6,696 nt of DNA from an uncultured Eubacteriales bacterium (GTDB lineage Bacteria; Bacillota_A; Clostridia; Christensenellales; Aristaeellaceae): positions 1 through 6,696 of the forward strand of contig CADBLV010000201.1 in assembly GCA_902795555.1 (NCBI GenBank). Direction: 5' to 3'. A program made the translations under genes and the position numbers. This document shows positions 1-5,583 of this stretch, piece by piece. How positions within the stretch are numbered: the first letter of the stretch is position 1; each line of letters starts with the position of its first letter. The notes under the pieces are model-generated. The model made no database searches, had not been told where the DNA came from, and worked only from the letters and a program-made list of their open reading frames with translations.

Positions 1-516
1 CATCCCCAGTCCTTCACCTCGGAGGCGGAGCTGATGGCGCGGCTGCAGGCGAAGTATCCGGACTCGGACCGGCTGGAATGGGACCGGAAGAGCGACAACT
101 ACGATTCCCTGTCCCGGGCGGACGTACTGATTTCCGATTTTTCCGGCGTGGTGTTCGACTATGCCTTTGTGTTTGAAAAGCCCGTGATTTACGCGGACAC
201 GTCCTTCGATCCCAAACCCTATGACGCTTCCTGGGTGGAAGGCCCCATGTGGCATGAAACCGTGCTGCCGAAGATCGGCGTACAGCTGACGGAAGAGAAC
301 GTAGGCCGGATCGGGGATGTGATCCGGGCGTGCCTGGATTCTGCGGAACTGAAGGCCAATATCCGGCAGGTGCGGGAAGACTCCTGGCACTGCATCGGGG
401 AATCCGCCGTGAAAGTTGCGGACTGTCTGGAGGAAATCGTGGCACCGGCCGGGCAGAAGGACGCTGTTCAAAGCGGTTCCGAACCGAAGGATACAGCGCT
501 TTCCGGCGTCATGTAA
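1..516 (+). CDS. CDP-glycerol glycerophosphotransferase-like protein (TagB/TagF family), C-terminal part
   Basis: The reading frame is open from the first base, so the 5' part lies outside the window; 171 codons are visible, then TAA. The visible part begins HPQSF, which fits the conserved His-Pro motif of TagF-type enzymes. Further on it has ISDFSGVVFDYAF (window codons 44-56) and KPVIYAD, the second nucleotide/phosphate-binding signature of the family (S/D-x-S-x3-D-ya, then kP.i.y). Family members move glycerol-phosphate or ribitol-phosphate from CDP-polyol to a lipid-linked acceptor at the inner membrane face during wall teichoic acid or capsule-like polymer assembly. The last ~28 residues, after EEIVAP, are hydrophilic and look non-conserved. 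It precedes the YidC-sulfatase fusion by about 30 bases on the same strand, so the two are probably co-transcribed. The family call is firm. The exact polyol, and whether a glycosyltransferase domain lies upstream in the same protein, cannot be told. Confidence 0.86.
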   Translation, partial: HPQSFTSEAELMARLQAKYPDSDRLEWDRKSDNYDSLSRADVLISDFSGVVFDYAFVFEKPVIYADTSFDPKPYDASWVEGPMWHETVLPKIGVQLTEENVGRIGDVIRACLDSAELKANIRQVREDSWHCIGESAVKVADCLEEIVAPAGQKDAVQSGSEPKDTALSGVM

Positions 517-533
517 TACAGAAAAAACGGGGC

Positions 534-540
534 AGAGGGA
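534..540 (+). promoter_or_regulatory. Ribosome binding site of the YidC-sulfatase fusion gene
   Basis: AGAGGGA lies 6-7 bases before the ATG at 547 but directly abuts the in-frame ATG at 541. Normal spacing favours 547 as the start. The choice changes the protein by only two residues. Confidence 0.55.
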
Positions 541-546
541 ATGCAA

Positions 547-3189
547 ATGACTGTTTGGGAAATGCTGCACAAGCTGCTTCTCGGACCGATCGAATTGCTG
601 TTCGACGTCGTGTTTTCGCTGTCGAAAGAATTCACGGGCAGTCCGGTCCTTTCCATCGTCGTTCTGAGCATTGTCATCAACCTGCTGGTGCTGCCTTTAT
701 ATAAGAAGGCGGATGATCTTCAGAAAGAGGAACAGGAGATCCAGAAGCGGCTGAAGCCCCGGATCGACCAGATCAAGGAAGCGTTCACCGGCGACGAGCG
801 GTTCATGATGCTCCGGACCTTTTACCGCCAGAATCACTATCAGCCCTATTACGCGCTGCGGGGTTCCCTGTCTTTGCTGCTGCAGATTCCCTTCTTCATG
901 GCGGCCTACAATTTTCTGTCCGGCCTGCAGGCGCTGCGGGGCGTCTCCTTCGGACCGATCGCGGATCTGGCCGCGCCGGACGGGATGCTTTCCCTCGGCT
1001 CCGTCACGATCAACGTGCTGCCGATCCTGATGACGGGGATCAATATTGTCTCCGGCATGATCTATACCCGGGGCCAGCCCCTGAAGAGCAAGATCCAGCT
1101 CTACGGCATGGCGCTGATCTTTCTGGTGCTTCTGTATGATTCCCCGGCGGGTCTGGTGCTGTACTGGACGCTGAACAACCTGTTCTCCCTGGGGAAGAAT
1201 CTGCTTGGCATGCTGAAGAAGCCCTCCGGAGAAGCTGAAAAAGCCGGAAAAGCCGCAGGAGACGGAGAAGCTGAAAAAACTGAAAAGGCAGGCCGCGCCC
1301 TTCCGGCGGGGATTGTAAAGCACCAGCGGGCTATCTTCCTGACCGCCTGCGTGCTGCTGACGGCGCTGACCGGGCTGCTGATTCCCTCCGCCCTGATTGC
1401 CGACTCTCCCGCCGAGTTCGTTGAACTGAACGCGCTGCGGTCCCCGCTGGTGTATGTTTTCCACAGCTTTCTGCTGGCCGCCGGTACTTTCCTGATCTGG
1501 AGCGTTCTTTTTTATCTGCTGGCGGAAGAGCGCCGCCGTCCCCTTTTTGCGCTCCTTTTTGCCTTCCTGGCCCTGGCGGCGGTGGCAGACTATATGTTTT
1601 TCGGCACAGGGTACGGCAACATCTCCTCCCGCCTGATCTATGACAACGATATCCATGATACCGTCACCCTGTCGGACAAGCTTCTCAACGCCGGCATCCT
1701 CTGCGGCATGGCCTGCGCGGTCTATTTCCTCTGGCGGAAAAAGACGGTGCTTCTCCGGGCAGCCTGCACGCTGACCGCCCTGGTGATCGGCGGAATGGCG
1801 CTGGCGAATATGATTTCCGTTGCCGGAAAGATGCCGGAGATTCAGCGCCTGGCGGAGCAGCGGAAGGAAACCCGGGAAAAGACCATTCATCTGGACCGGA
1901 ACGGGAAAAACGTGGTCGTTCTGATGCTGGACCGGGCACTGGGGTATTTTACGCCGTTTATCTTTGCGGAAAAACCGGAGCTGCAGGAGCAGTTCAGAGG
2001 CTTCACCTGCTATCTGAACACCATTTCCTACGGCAAGGGCACCCATTCCGGCACGCCCGGCCTCTTCGGCGGCTATGAGTATACGCCGCTGAAACTGCTG
2101 GAGCGCGGGGACGCCTCCATGGTGCAAAAACAGAACGAAGCCCTCCGCCTGATGCCGCTGATCTTTTCGGAGAACGGGTTTGACGTGACCGTGCAGGATC
2201 CGCCTTATGCCAACTACTCCATGATCATCCCGGATCTGACGATCTACGACGATCATCCGGAAATTCACGTGTATTCCACCAAAGGCGTCTGGGAGGGCAG
2301 CGATTCGGACGACAGCCAGGAAGGCATCGCGGACCGGAACCGCGTGCGGGAGCGGAACCTGTTCTGCTACAGCGTGTTCCGGGCCGCCCCGGTTCTGCTG
2401 CATTCAAAGCTCTACGACAGCGGGAATTACAACCAGACGGACAAGGCGCTGCACGATTTCGTGACCACCGACGATTACCTGATGATGAAGAATCTGCCGG
2501 CAATGACGCAGGTGCAGGCGGAAGGCGTGAACACTTTCCTGATGAAAACCTGCGATCTGACCCACGAGCCGCGATTCCTGCAGGAACCGGCATATGAGCC
2601 GGCGGCCTCCATCGACAATGAACGGTATGATCTGGAGCATCCGACCCGGACCGCGGCGGACGGACGGGAAATCCAGCTGACCACCGACAAACAGAAAATG
2701 CATTATCAGGTGAACATGGCCGCAATGATGCTGATCGGGCAGTGGCTGGATTATATGCGGGCGGAAGGCGTTTATGACAACACCCGGATCATCCTGACGG
2801 CGGATCACGGCATTGCCCTGGATTATCCGGAGACCTGGTCGGAAACAGCGCAGCAGGATACCTGCGCCTTCTATCCTCTGCTTCTGGTGAAGGATTTCGG
2901 GAGCGAAGGGGATTTTTCCTACAGCAGCGAGTTCATGACTAACGCGGACACGCCGCTGCTGGCCTTCGGCGGACTGGTGAACGATCCGGTGAATCCGGCC
3001 ACCGGGGTTCCGGTGACGGATTCCATGAAACAGGAGGACACACAAATTCTTTGCAATACCAGTATAACCAACGATTTCGACGCCGCCGGGAATTCCTTTT
3101 TCAAAGGCATGGACGAAGGTTTTTACGCGTTTATCCATCATGACCGGGCCGATCCGGAGAGCTGGAAGATTGCGGAAATCGGAGATTGA
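547..3189 (+). CDS. YidC/Oxa1-like domain fused to a sulfatase/LtaS-like extracytoplasmic transferase
   Basis: This is an 880-residue two-module membrane protein (an in-frame ATG at 541 would add two residues). Residues 1-218 are a YidC fold: an amphipathic start, a span at ~32-52, a charged cytoplasmic hairpin at 54-95, LLLQIPFF at 110-117, and PAGLVLYWTLNNL at 200-212 in the last span. The groove Arg of TM1 is Asn45, no lipobox Cys is seen, and the G-x-NP-x-x-G motif before the second span is absent. A charged linker (224-258) leads to about five more spans (262-424). Then comes an alkaline phosphatase superfamily domain: VVVLMLDRA with candidate metal ligand Asp462, GKGTHSGTPGLFGG with candidate nucleophile Thr499 (compare GKT of LtaS), and LTADHG with Asp753/His754. 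Known family reactions are transfer or hydrolysis of phospho- or sulfo-groups on lipids and glycans outside the membrane. Next to a TagF-like gene, transfer of a phospho-substituent to a surface polymer is my inference. The domain calls are strong; the function is unknown. Confidence 0.88.
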   Translation: MTVWEMLHKLLLGPIELLFDVVFSLSKEFTGSPVLSIVVLSIVINLLVLPLYKKADDLQKEEQEIQKRLKPRIDQIKEAFTGDERFMMLRTFYRQNHYQPYYALRGSLSLLLQIPFFMAAYNFLSGLQALRGVSFGPIADLAAPDGMLSLGSVTINVLPILMTGINIVSGMIYTRGQPLKSKIQLYGMALIFLVLLYDSPAGLVLYWTLNNLFSLGKNLLGMLKKPSGEAEKAGKAAGDGEAEKTEKAGRALPAGIVKHQRAIFLTACVLLTALTGLLIPSALIADSPAEFVELNALRSPLVYVFHSFLLAAGTFLIWSVLFYLLAEERRRPLFALLFAFLALAAVADYMFFGTGYGNISSRLIYDNDIHDTVTLSDKLLNAGILCGMACAVYFLWRKKTVLLRAACTLTALVIGGMALANMISVAGKMPEIQRLAEQRKETREKTIHLDRNGKNVVVLMLDRALGYFTPFIFAEKPELQEQFRGFTCYLNTISYGKGTHSGTPGLFGGYEYTPLKLLERGDASMVQKQNEALRLMPLIFSENGFDVTVQDPPYANYSMIIPDLTIYDDHPEIHVYSTKGVWEGSDSDDSQEGIADRNRVRERNLFCYSVFRAAPVLLHSKLYDSGNYNQTDKALHDFVTTDDYLMMKNLPAMTQVQAEGVNTFLMKTCDLTHEPRFLQEPAYEPAASIDNERYDLEHPTRTAADGREIQLTTDKQKMHYQVNMAAMMLIGQWLDYMRAEGVYDNTRIILTADHGIALDYPETWSETAQQDTCAFYPLLLVKDFGSEGDFSYSSEFMTNADTPLLAFGGLVNDPVNPATGVPVTDSMKQEDTQILCNTSITNDFDAAGNSFFKGMDEGFYAFIHHDRADPESWKIAEIGD
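1227..1278 (+). repeat. Tandem 16-base repeat in the inter-domain linker codons
   Basis: A 16-base identical word (CGGAGAAGCTGAAAAA) occurs at 1227-1242 and 1263-1278, a period of 36 bases or 12 codons. It encodes GEAEK twice, in the linker GEAEKAGKAAGD-GEAEKTEKAGRA between the YidC module and the second membrane block. In-frame gain or loss of units would lengthen or shorten a flexible charged linker without breaking either domain. Confidence 0.8.
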
Positions 3190-3224
3190 TCAGGAAAGGT
3201 CAAATTTCAAAAAGGGTAAAAAAA

Positions 3225-3263
3225 GGCACCGCCGGGCATTTCCCCGGGGTGCCTGATTCTTTT
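3225..3263. terminator. Bidirectional Rho-independent terminator between convergent operons
   Basis: The stem pairs GGCACC (3225-3230) with GGTGCC (3248-3253) and CCGGG (3232-3236) with CCCGG (3243-3247), leaving one bulged G at 3231 and a six-base loop. That is 11 base pairs, mostly GC. On the plus strand it is followed by TGATTCTTTT; on the minus strand it is followed by seven T (the A-run at 3218-3224). It lies 35 bases past the fusion-gene stop and 41 bases past the stop of the minus-strand gene, so it should end both transcripts. The minus-strand U-tract is the stronger of the two. Confidence 0.85.
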
Positions 3264-3290
3264 GGAGCTGAATTATTTTCGGCGCAAGTT

Positions 3291-3323
3291 TGGATCAACG
3301 AGACTCTACCCCCGTGATCCAAA
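3291..3323 (-). repeat. 33-base dispersed palindromic repeat, copy 1 (at the 3' end of a membrane-protein gene)
   Basis: This is identical over all 33 bases to 5551-5583 and in the same orientation; identity stops at the next base on both sides. The outer arms TGGATCA and TGATCCA (3291-3297, 3315-3321) are a perfect 7-base inverted repeat. Two further CG/CG pairs can form inside if one A bulges, leaving a ~12-base loop. Each arm carries a GATC site. Read on the minus strand it encodes WITGVESR and the TGA stop of the upstream gene. It has no U-tract, so it does not look like a terminator. Confidence 0.9.
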
Positions 3324-4554
3324 GGTTGAAAGCCAGCACCGGGATCATCAGCAGCCGGTAGGTGGTCCAGCCGTGCACCAGCACATGGTTGGAGAGAATG
3401 AAATAGCGGCCGAGGGGGAGCAGGATCATCACCAGAAGCAGCAGGACTTCGGAAAGGGAGAAGGCGCATTTCTCTTTTCCGCGGATCCGCCGGATCACCG
3501 TTCCCGCAATGAAGAGCAGCTCCAGCAGATTCCACCAGTTGTTTTCAAAAGCGATCTGAATGTTATGGAGGACCGCGTCCGTGCGGCTGCCTTCGCTCAG
3601 GCCCGTGCGGAAGAAGAACTGATCCAGCATTTCCCTGAAGACGCCGGGATCCTTCAGCACCGCGTAGGCGGCCCATTTAAAGACCATCATCCCGACCAGT
3701 CCGGCCATCCAGGCGATGAAAAGCTCCGCCAGACGGCCGAGCAGTTTCAGCGGCTTTTCCGGAACGCCGGTCAGGAGAAAGTAAAACAGCACCGGCACGC
3801 CGAAGCAAAGCAGCTGGATGTAGTTCATGTTGAAGTAATAGGTGGCCGCGCCGGTGATTCCGAAGAGCAGCCAGCCCCGTTTCTCCAAGGTTTCCCTTTT
3901 CAGCCAAAGCATCAGGATACAGGGAACCATCATGCAGACGAAGAATCCGAAAGAGGCCATGTTCAGCGCCATGGTCACCGGATGGATCAGCAGCAGGGAG
4001 ACGATCACCGGAAGGATATACCGCTGCAGCCCGCGCTTCATCATTCCCCGGAGCAGGATCAGAAACAGAAACAGGCCCAGGTACAGGTTGATCTGGCGGA
4101 TCCCGGAGTAGTGGGTCAGCTCCAGCAGGATCTTCATGACCACGGTGTATCCGTTGAAGAAACGCTTGTTTTCGGGGATCAGGGACGCGGATGCCGGGTC
4201 CTCCACGGCGGTTTTCAGCTTTACGATGGGATCCCGGTATCCGTCCGCGGCCGGCGGTTCAAACTGATAGCCCTCCAGCACGCAGTCCAGGATCGGCGCG
4301 TCGCTTCCGCCCACCAGCGCCTGGTTCAGATACAGGGCTTCGGTGTAGTTGTCCAGCTGGGCCCCGGCCAGCTTCGGGGTCACCGAGTGATAGACCCCTT
4401 CGTCATAGAGCTGATCCACGGAGGCTTCCACATGTCCCCGGATGCTCCCCGTGGGCAGCAGAAAGCTCAGTGCCAGCAGGATCAGGCCCAGGATCCCGCA
4501 GGCCACGGGAATCAGGGCGATCTGCAGTGTCCGTATCAGACCTTTTCGTATCAA
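3295..4554 (-). CDS. Multi-span membrane protein, candidate GT-C-like glycosyltransferase or polymer-export partner
   Basis: A 419-residue integral membrane protein starting at TTG 4554, chosen because AAGGAGG lies exactly 8 bases upstream and no ATG fits. One span (~11-33) is followed by a ~100-residue loop, probably extracytoplasmic, containing LDNYTEA (67-73). After that come roughly eight to nine hydrophobic segments (about 132-410). An N-terminal span, a large outer loop with LDNYT-like residues and a polytopic C-terminal half are, from memory, typical of unnamed membrane proteins in Gram-positive polysaccharide loci. I see no clear catalytic Asp motif that would prove GT-C activity. It follows the UbiA-like gene by 14 bases and is the last gene before the terminator. 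Its final eight residues, WITGVESR (412-419), come entirely from the 33-base repeat, so the native C-terminus has probably been replaced or trimmed. Product class is confident; function is not. Confidence 0.8.
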   Translation of the reverse strand: MIRKGLIRTLQIALIPVACGILGLILLALSFLLPTGSIRGHVEASVDQLYDEGVYHSVTPKLAGAQLDNYTEALYLNQALVGGSDAPILDCVLEGYQFEPPAADGYRDPIVKLKTAVEDPASASLIPENKRFFNGYTVVMKILLELTHYSGIRQINLYLGLFLFLILLRGMMKRGLQRYILPVIVSLLLIHPVTMALNMASFGFFVCMMVPCILMLWLKRETLEKRGWLLFGITGAATYYFNMNYIQLLCFGVPVLFYFLLTGVPEKPLKLLGRLAELFIAWMAGLVGMMVFKWAAYAVLKDPGVFREMLDQFFFRTGLSEGSRTDAVLHNIQIAFENNWWNLLELLFIAGTVIRRIRGKEKCAFSLSEVLLLLVMILLPLGRYFILSNHVLVHGWTTYRLLMIPVLAFNLWITGVESR

Positions 4555-4562
4555 TGCACTGC

Positions 4563-4569
4563 CCTCCTT
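4563..4569 (-). promoter_or_regulatory. Ribosome binding site selecting a TTG start
   Basis: AAGGAGG on the minus strand ends 8 bases before TTG 4554. It begins at the last base of the TGA stop of the upstream UbiA-like gene (4571-4569). This near-overlap favours translational coupling of the two genes. Confidence 0.8.
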
Positions 4570-5504
4570 CAGGCGCCGGGAATGGAAAGAATTCTGCTGT
4601 CCGTCAGGATGTTCAAGCCCGGGATGTCCACCGACATCAGCAGGATGAACAGCCCGATGAACACCAGCAGATACAGCATCAGGCCCTTTTCGCGGAAAAG
4701 CTTTTCGGGCTTCTGCACCGCGGAGTCCCGGGCAAAGGACAGATGGAAATAGTAGCCGAAGAGCCCGATCAGGAACGGCATGAGCAGCACCAGCTCAATC
4801 CGGTATTTGACCAGGAAGGTGCCCAGGAAGAAAACAGAGCACATGGCATAGAAAAACGCGGACACCAGCAGGGACTGTTCCGTGTAATATCGGAAGGATT
4901 TCCGGTACAGGCCGGCCACCTTCCGGTCGCCGATCATCCGGTATTCCGCGAAGCGCTTGGTGGCCATCAGGAAGGCTCCGGCCATCCAGTAGCCCAGGAG
5001 CAGGCTGCTCGGCGGAATCGTCGTTCCGGATGCGATGAACCAGCCCATCAGCAGGCGGATCGCGTTGTTGACGGATTCGCTCAGCACGTCCAGGTACGGA
5101 ACGTCTTTTGTGCGGAAGGGTTTCACGTTGTAGAGCAGGCCCATCAGCCACAGCCAGCCGCTCATGCAGAGGAACGGGATGTTCACCAGCAGGGAGATCC
5201 CGAAACCGGCCAGGGACAGACAGGCCCACAGGGCCCAGACGACCCGGCCGTTCACGCCCTCCGACACCACGCTGCGGTATTTCTTTGTCGGGTGGTATTT
5301 GTCAAACTCCGCATCCAGCCATTCGTTGATGACGTAGTTCGCGGAGGCGATCAGGCAGGTGGCGAAGAACCCGGCGCAGAGTTTCCAGATCAGCTCCCCG
5401 GAGAAGGCGGTTTTCGTCAGAAACAGGGACGCCACCAGGCCCGGGAGTATGAAGAGCTGCTTGATCCAGTGATCCAGGCGCATGATGCGGATATATTTCT
5501 TCAA
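4569..5504 (-). CDS. UbiA-family prenyltransferase, polyprenyl-phosphate phosphoribosyltransferase (DPPR synthase)-like
   Basis: This is a 311-residue polytopic protein, normal for UbiA enzymes. The start is TTG 5504 because GGAGG sits 8 bases upstream; the in-frame ATG seven codons later has no such site. The first Asp-rich motif is N60-x3-D64-x3-D68 followed by YHPTKKYR (70-77), which closely resembles the N-D-x2-D-x3-D-x2-HP-x-K-x2-R pattern of DPPR synthases such as mycobacterial Rv3806c. The second motif region is YNVKPFRTK (125-133), then LDVLSE (D139-x3-E143) and R150. Several hydrophobic spans alternate with these loops. DPPR synthases join 5-phosphoribosyl pyrophosphate to polyprenyl phosphate at the inner membrane face, giving the precursor of lipid-linked arabinofuranose or ribofuranose donors. 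The enzymes that dephosphorylate or epimerise that product are not in the window. The UbiA call is very strong. The substrate assignment rests on the HPTK-R motif and context. Confidence 0.88.
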   Translation of the reverse strand: MKKYIRIMRLDHWIKQLFILPGLVASLFLTKTAFSGELIWKLCAGFFATCLIASANYVINEWLDAEFDKYHPTKKYRSVVSEGVNGRVVWALWACLSLAGFGISLLVNIPFLCMSGWLWLMGLLYNVKPFRTKDVPYLDVLSESVNNAIRLLMGWFIASGTTIPPSSLLLGYWMAGAFLMATKRFAEYRMIGDRKVAGLYRKSFRYYTEQSLLVSAFFYAMCSVFFLGTFLVKYRIELVLLMPFLIGLFGYYFHLSFARDSAVQKPEKLFREKGLMLYLLVFIGLFILLMSVDIPGLNILTDSRILSIPGA

Positions 5505-5512
5505 GGATGGAA

Positions 5513-5517
5513 CCTCC
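5513..5517 (-). promoter_or_regulatory. Ribosome binding site of the UbiA-like gene
   Basis: GGAGG on the minus strand ends 8 bases before TTG 5504. It lies in the 50-base gap after the upstream gene's stop. No convincing -35/-10 pair is visible in that gap, so transcription probably reads through from upstream. Confidence 0.75.
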
Positions 5518-5550
5518 AGAGATTGTAATGTACGAGCTTTACAGATGATG

Positions 5551-5583
5551 TGGATCAACGAGACTCTACCCCCGTGATCCAAA
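5551..5583 (-). repeat. 33-base dispersed palindromic repeat, copy 2 (at the 3' end of a second membrane-protein gene)
   Basis: Exact, same-orientation match to 3291-3323, 2260 bases away. Arms TGGATCA (5551-5557) and TGATCCA (5575-5581) are again intact. On the minus strand it encodes WITGVESR and the TGA of the upstream gene, in the same frame as copy 1. The two copies enclose the UbiA-like gene and the 419-residue membrane-protein gene. The repeat also contains a TTG in the UbiA frame (5582) that could mislead start prediction. Confidence 0.9.

Noticed and set aside
697..2403. Long antisense open frame opposite the YidC-sulfatase gene, and another at 2404-3141
   Set aside because: The translations are rich in Q, H, R and P with no family features. 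They arise from GC-rich codon bias opposite a clearly recognisable gene, and they lack ribosome binding sites.
3184..3193. Partial repeat copy at the fusion-gene stop (TTGATC)
   Set aside because: Only six bases match and the palindromic arms are absent, so chance is enough.
3291..3323. Integron attC site
   Set aside because: The repeat lies at gene 3' ends and folds with a bulged base like an attC site, but the required GTTRRRY and RYYYAAC boxes are not present.
3291..3323. Rho-independent terminator made by the 33-base repeat
   Set aside because: The stem is short with a large loop, and neither copy is followed by a T-run on either strand.
3262..5528. Two long plus-strand open frames (3262-4752 and 4191-5528) opposite the minus-strand genes
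   Set aside because: Same shadow composition (Q, H, G, R-rich, no hydrophobic spans), while the minus strand encodes coherent membrane proteins with good starts.
5505..5554. Internal promoter before the UbiA-like gene (TACAAT and a TTGATC near the repeat)
   Set aside because: The two hexamers are about 25 bases apart, too far for a sigma-A promoter, and no better pair is visible.
5505..5582. N-terminal extension of the UbiA-like protein starting inside the repeat (TTG 5582)
   Set aside because: The extra 26 residues come from the repeat and the intergenic gap and resemble no UbiA start. TTG 5504 has a correctly spaced GGAGG.
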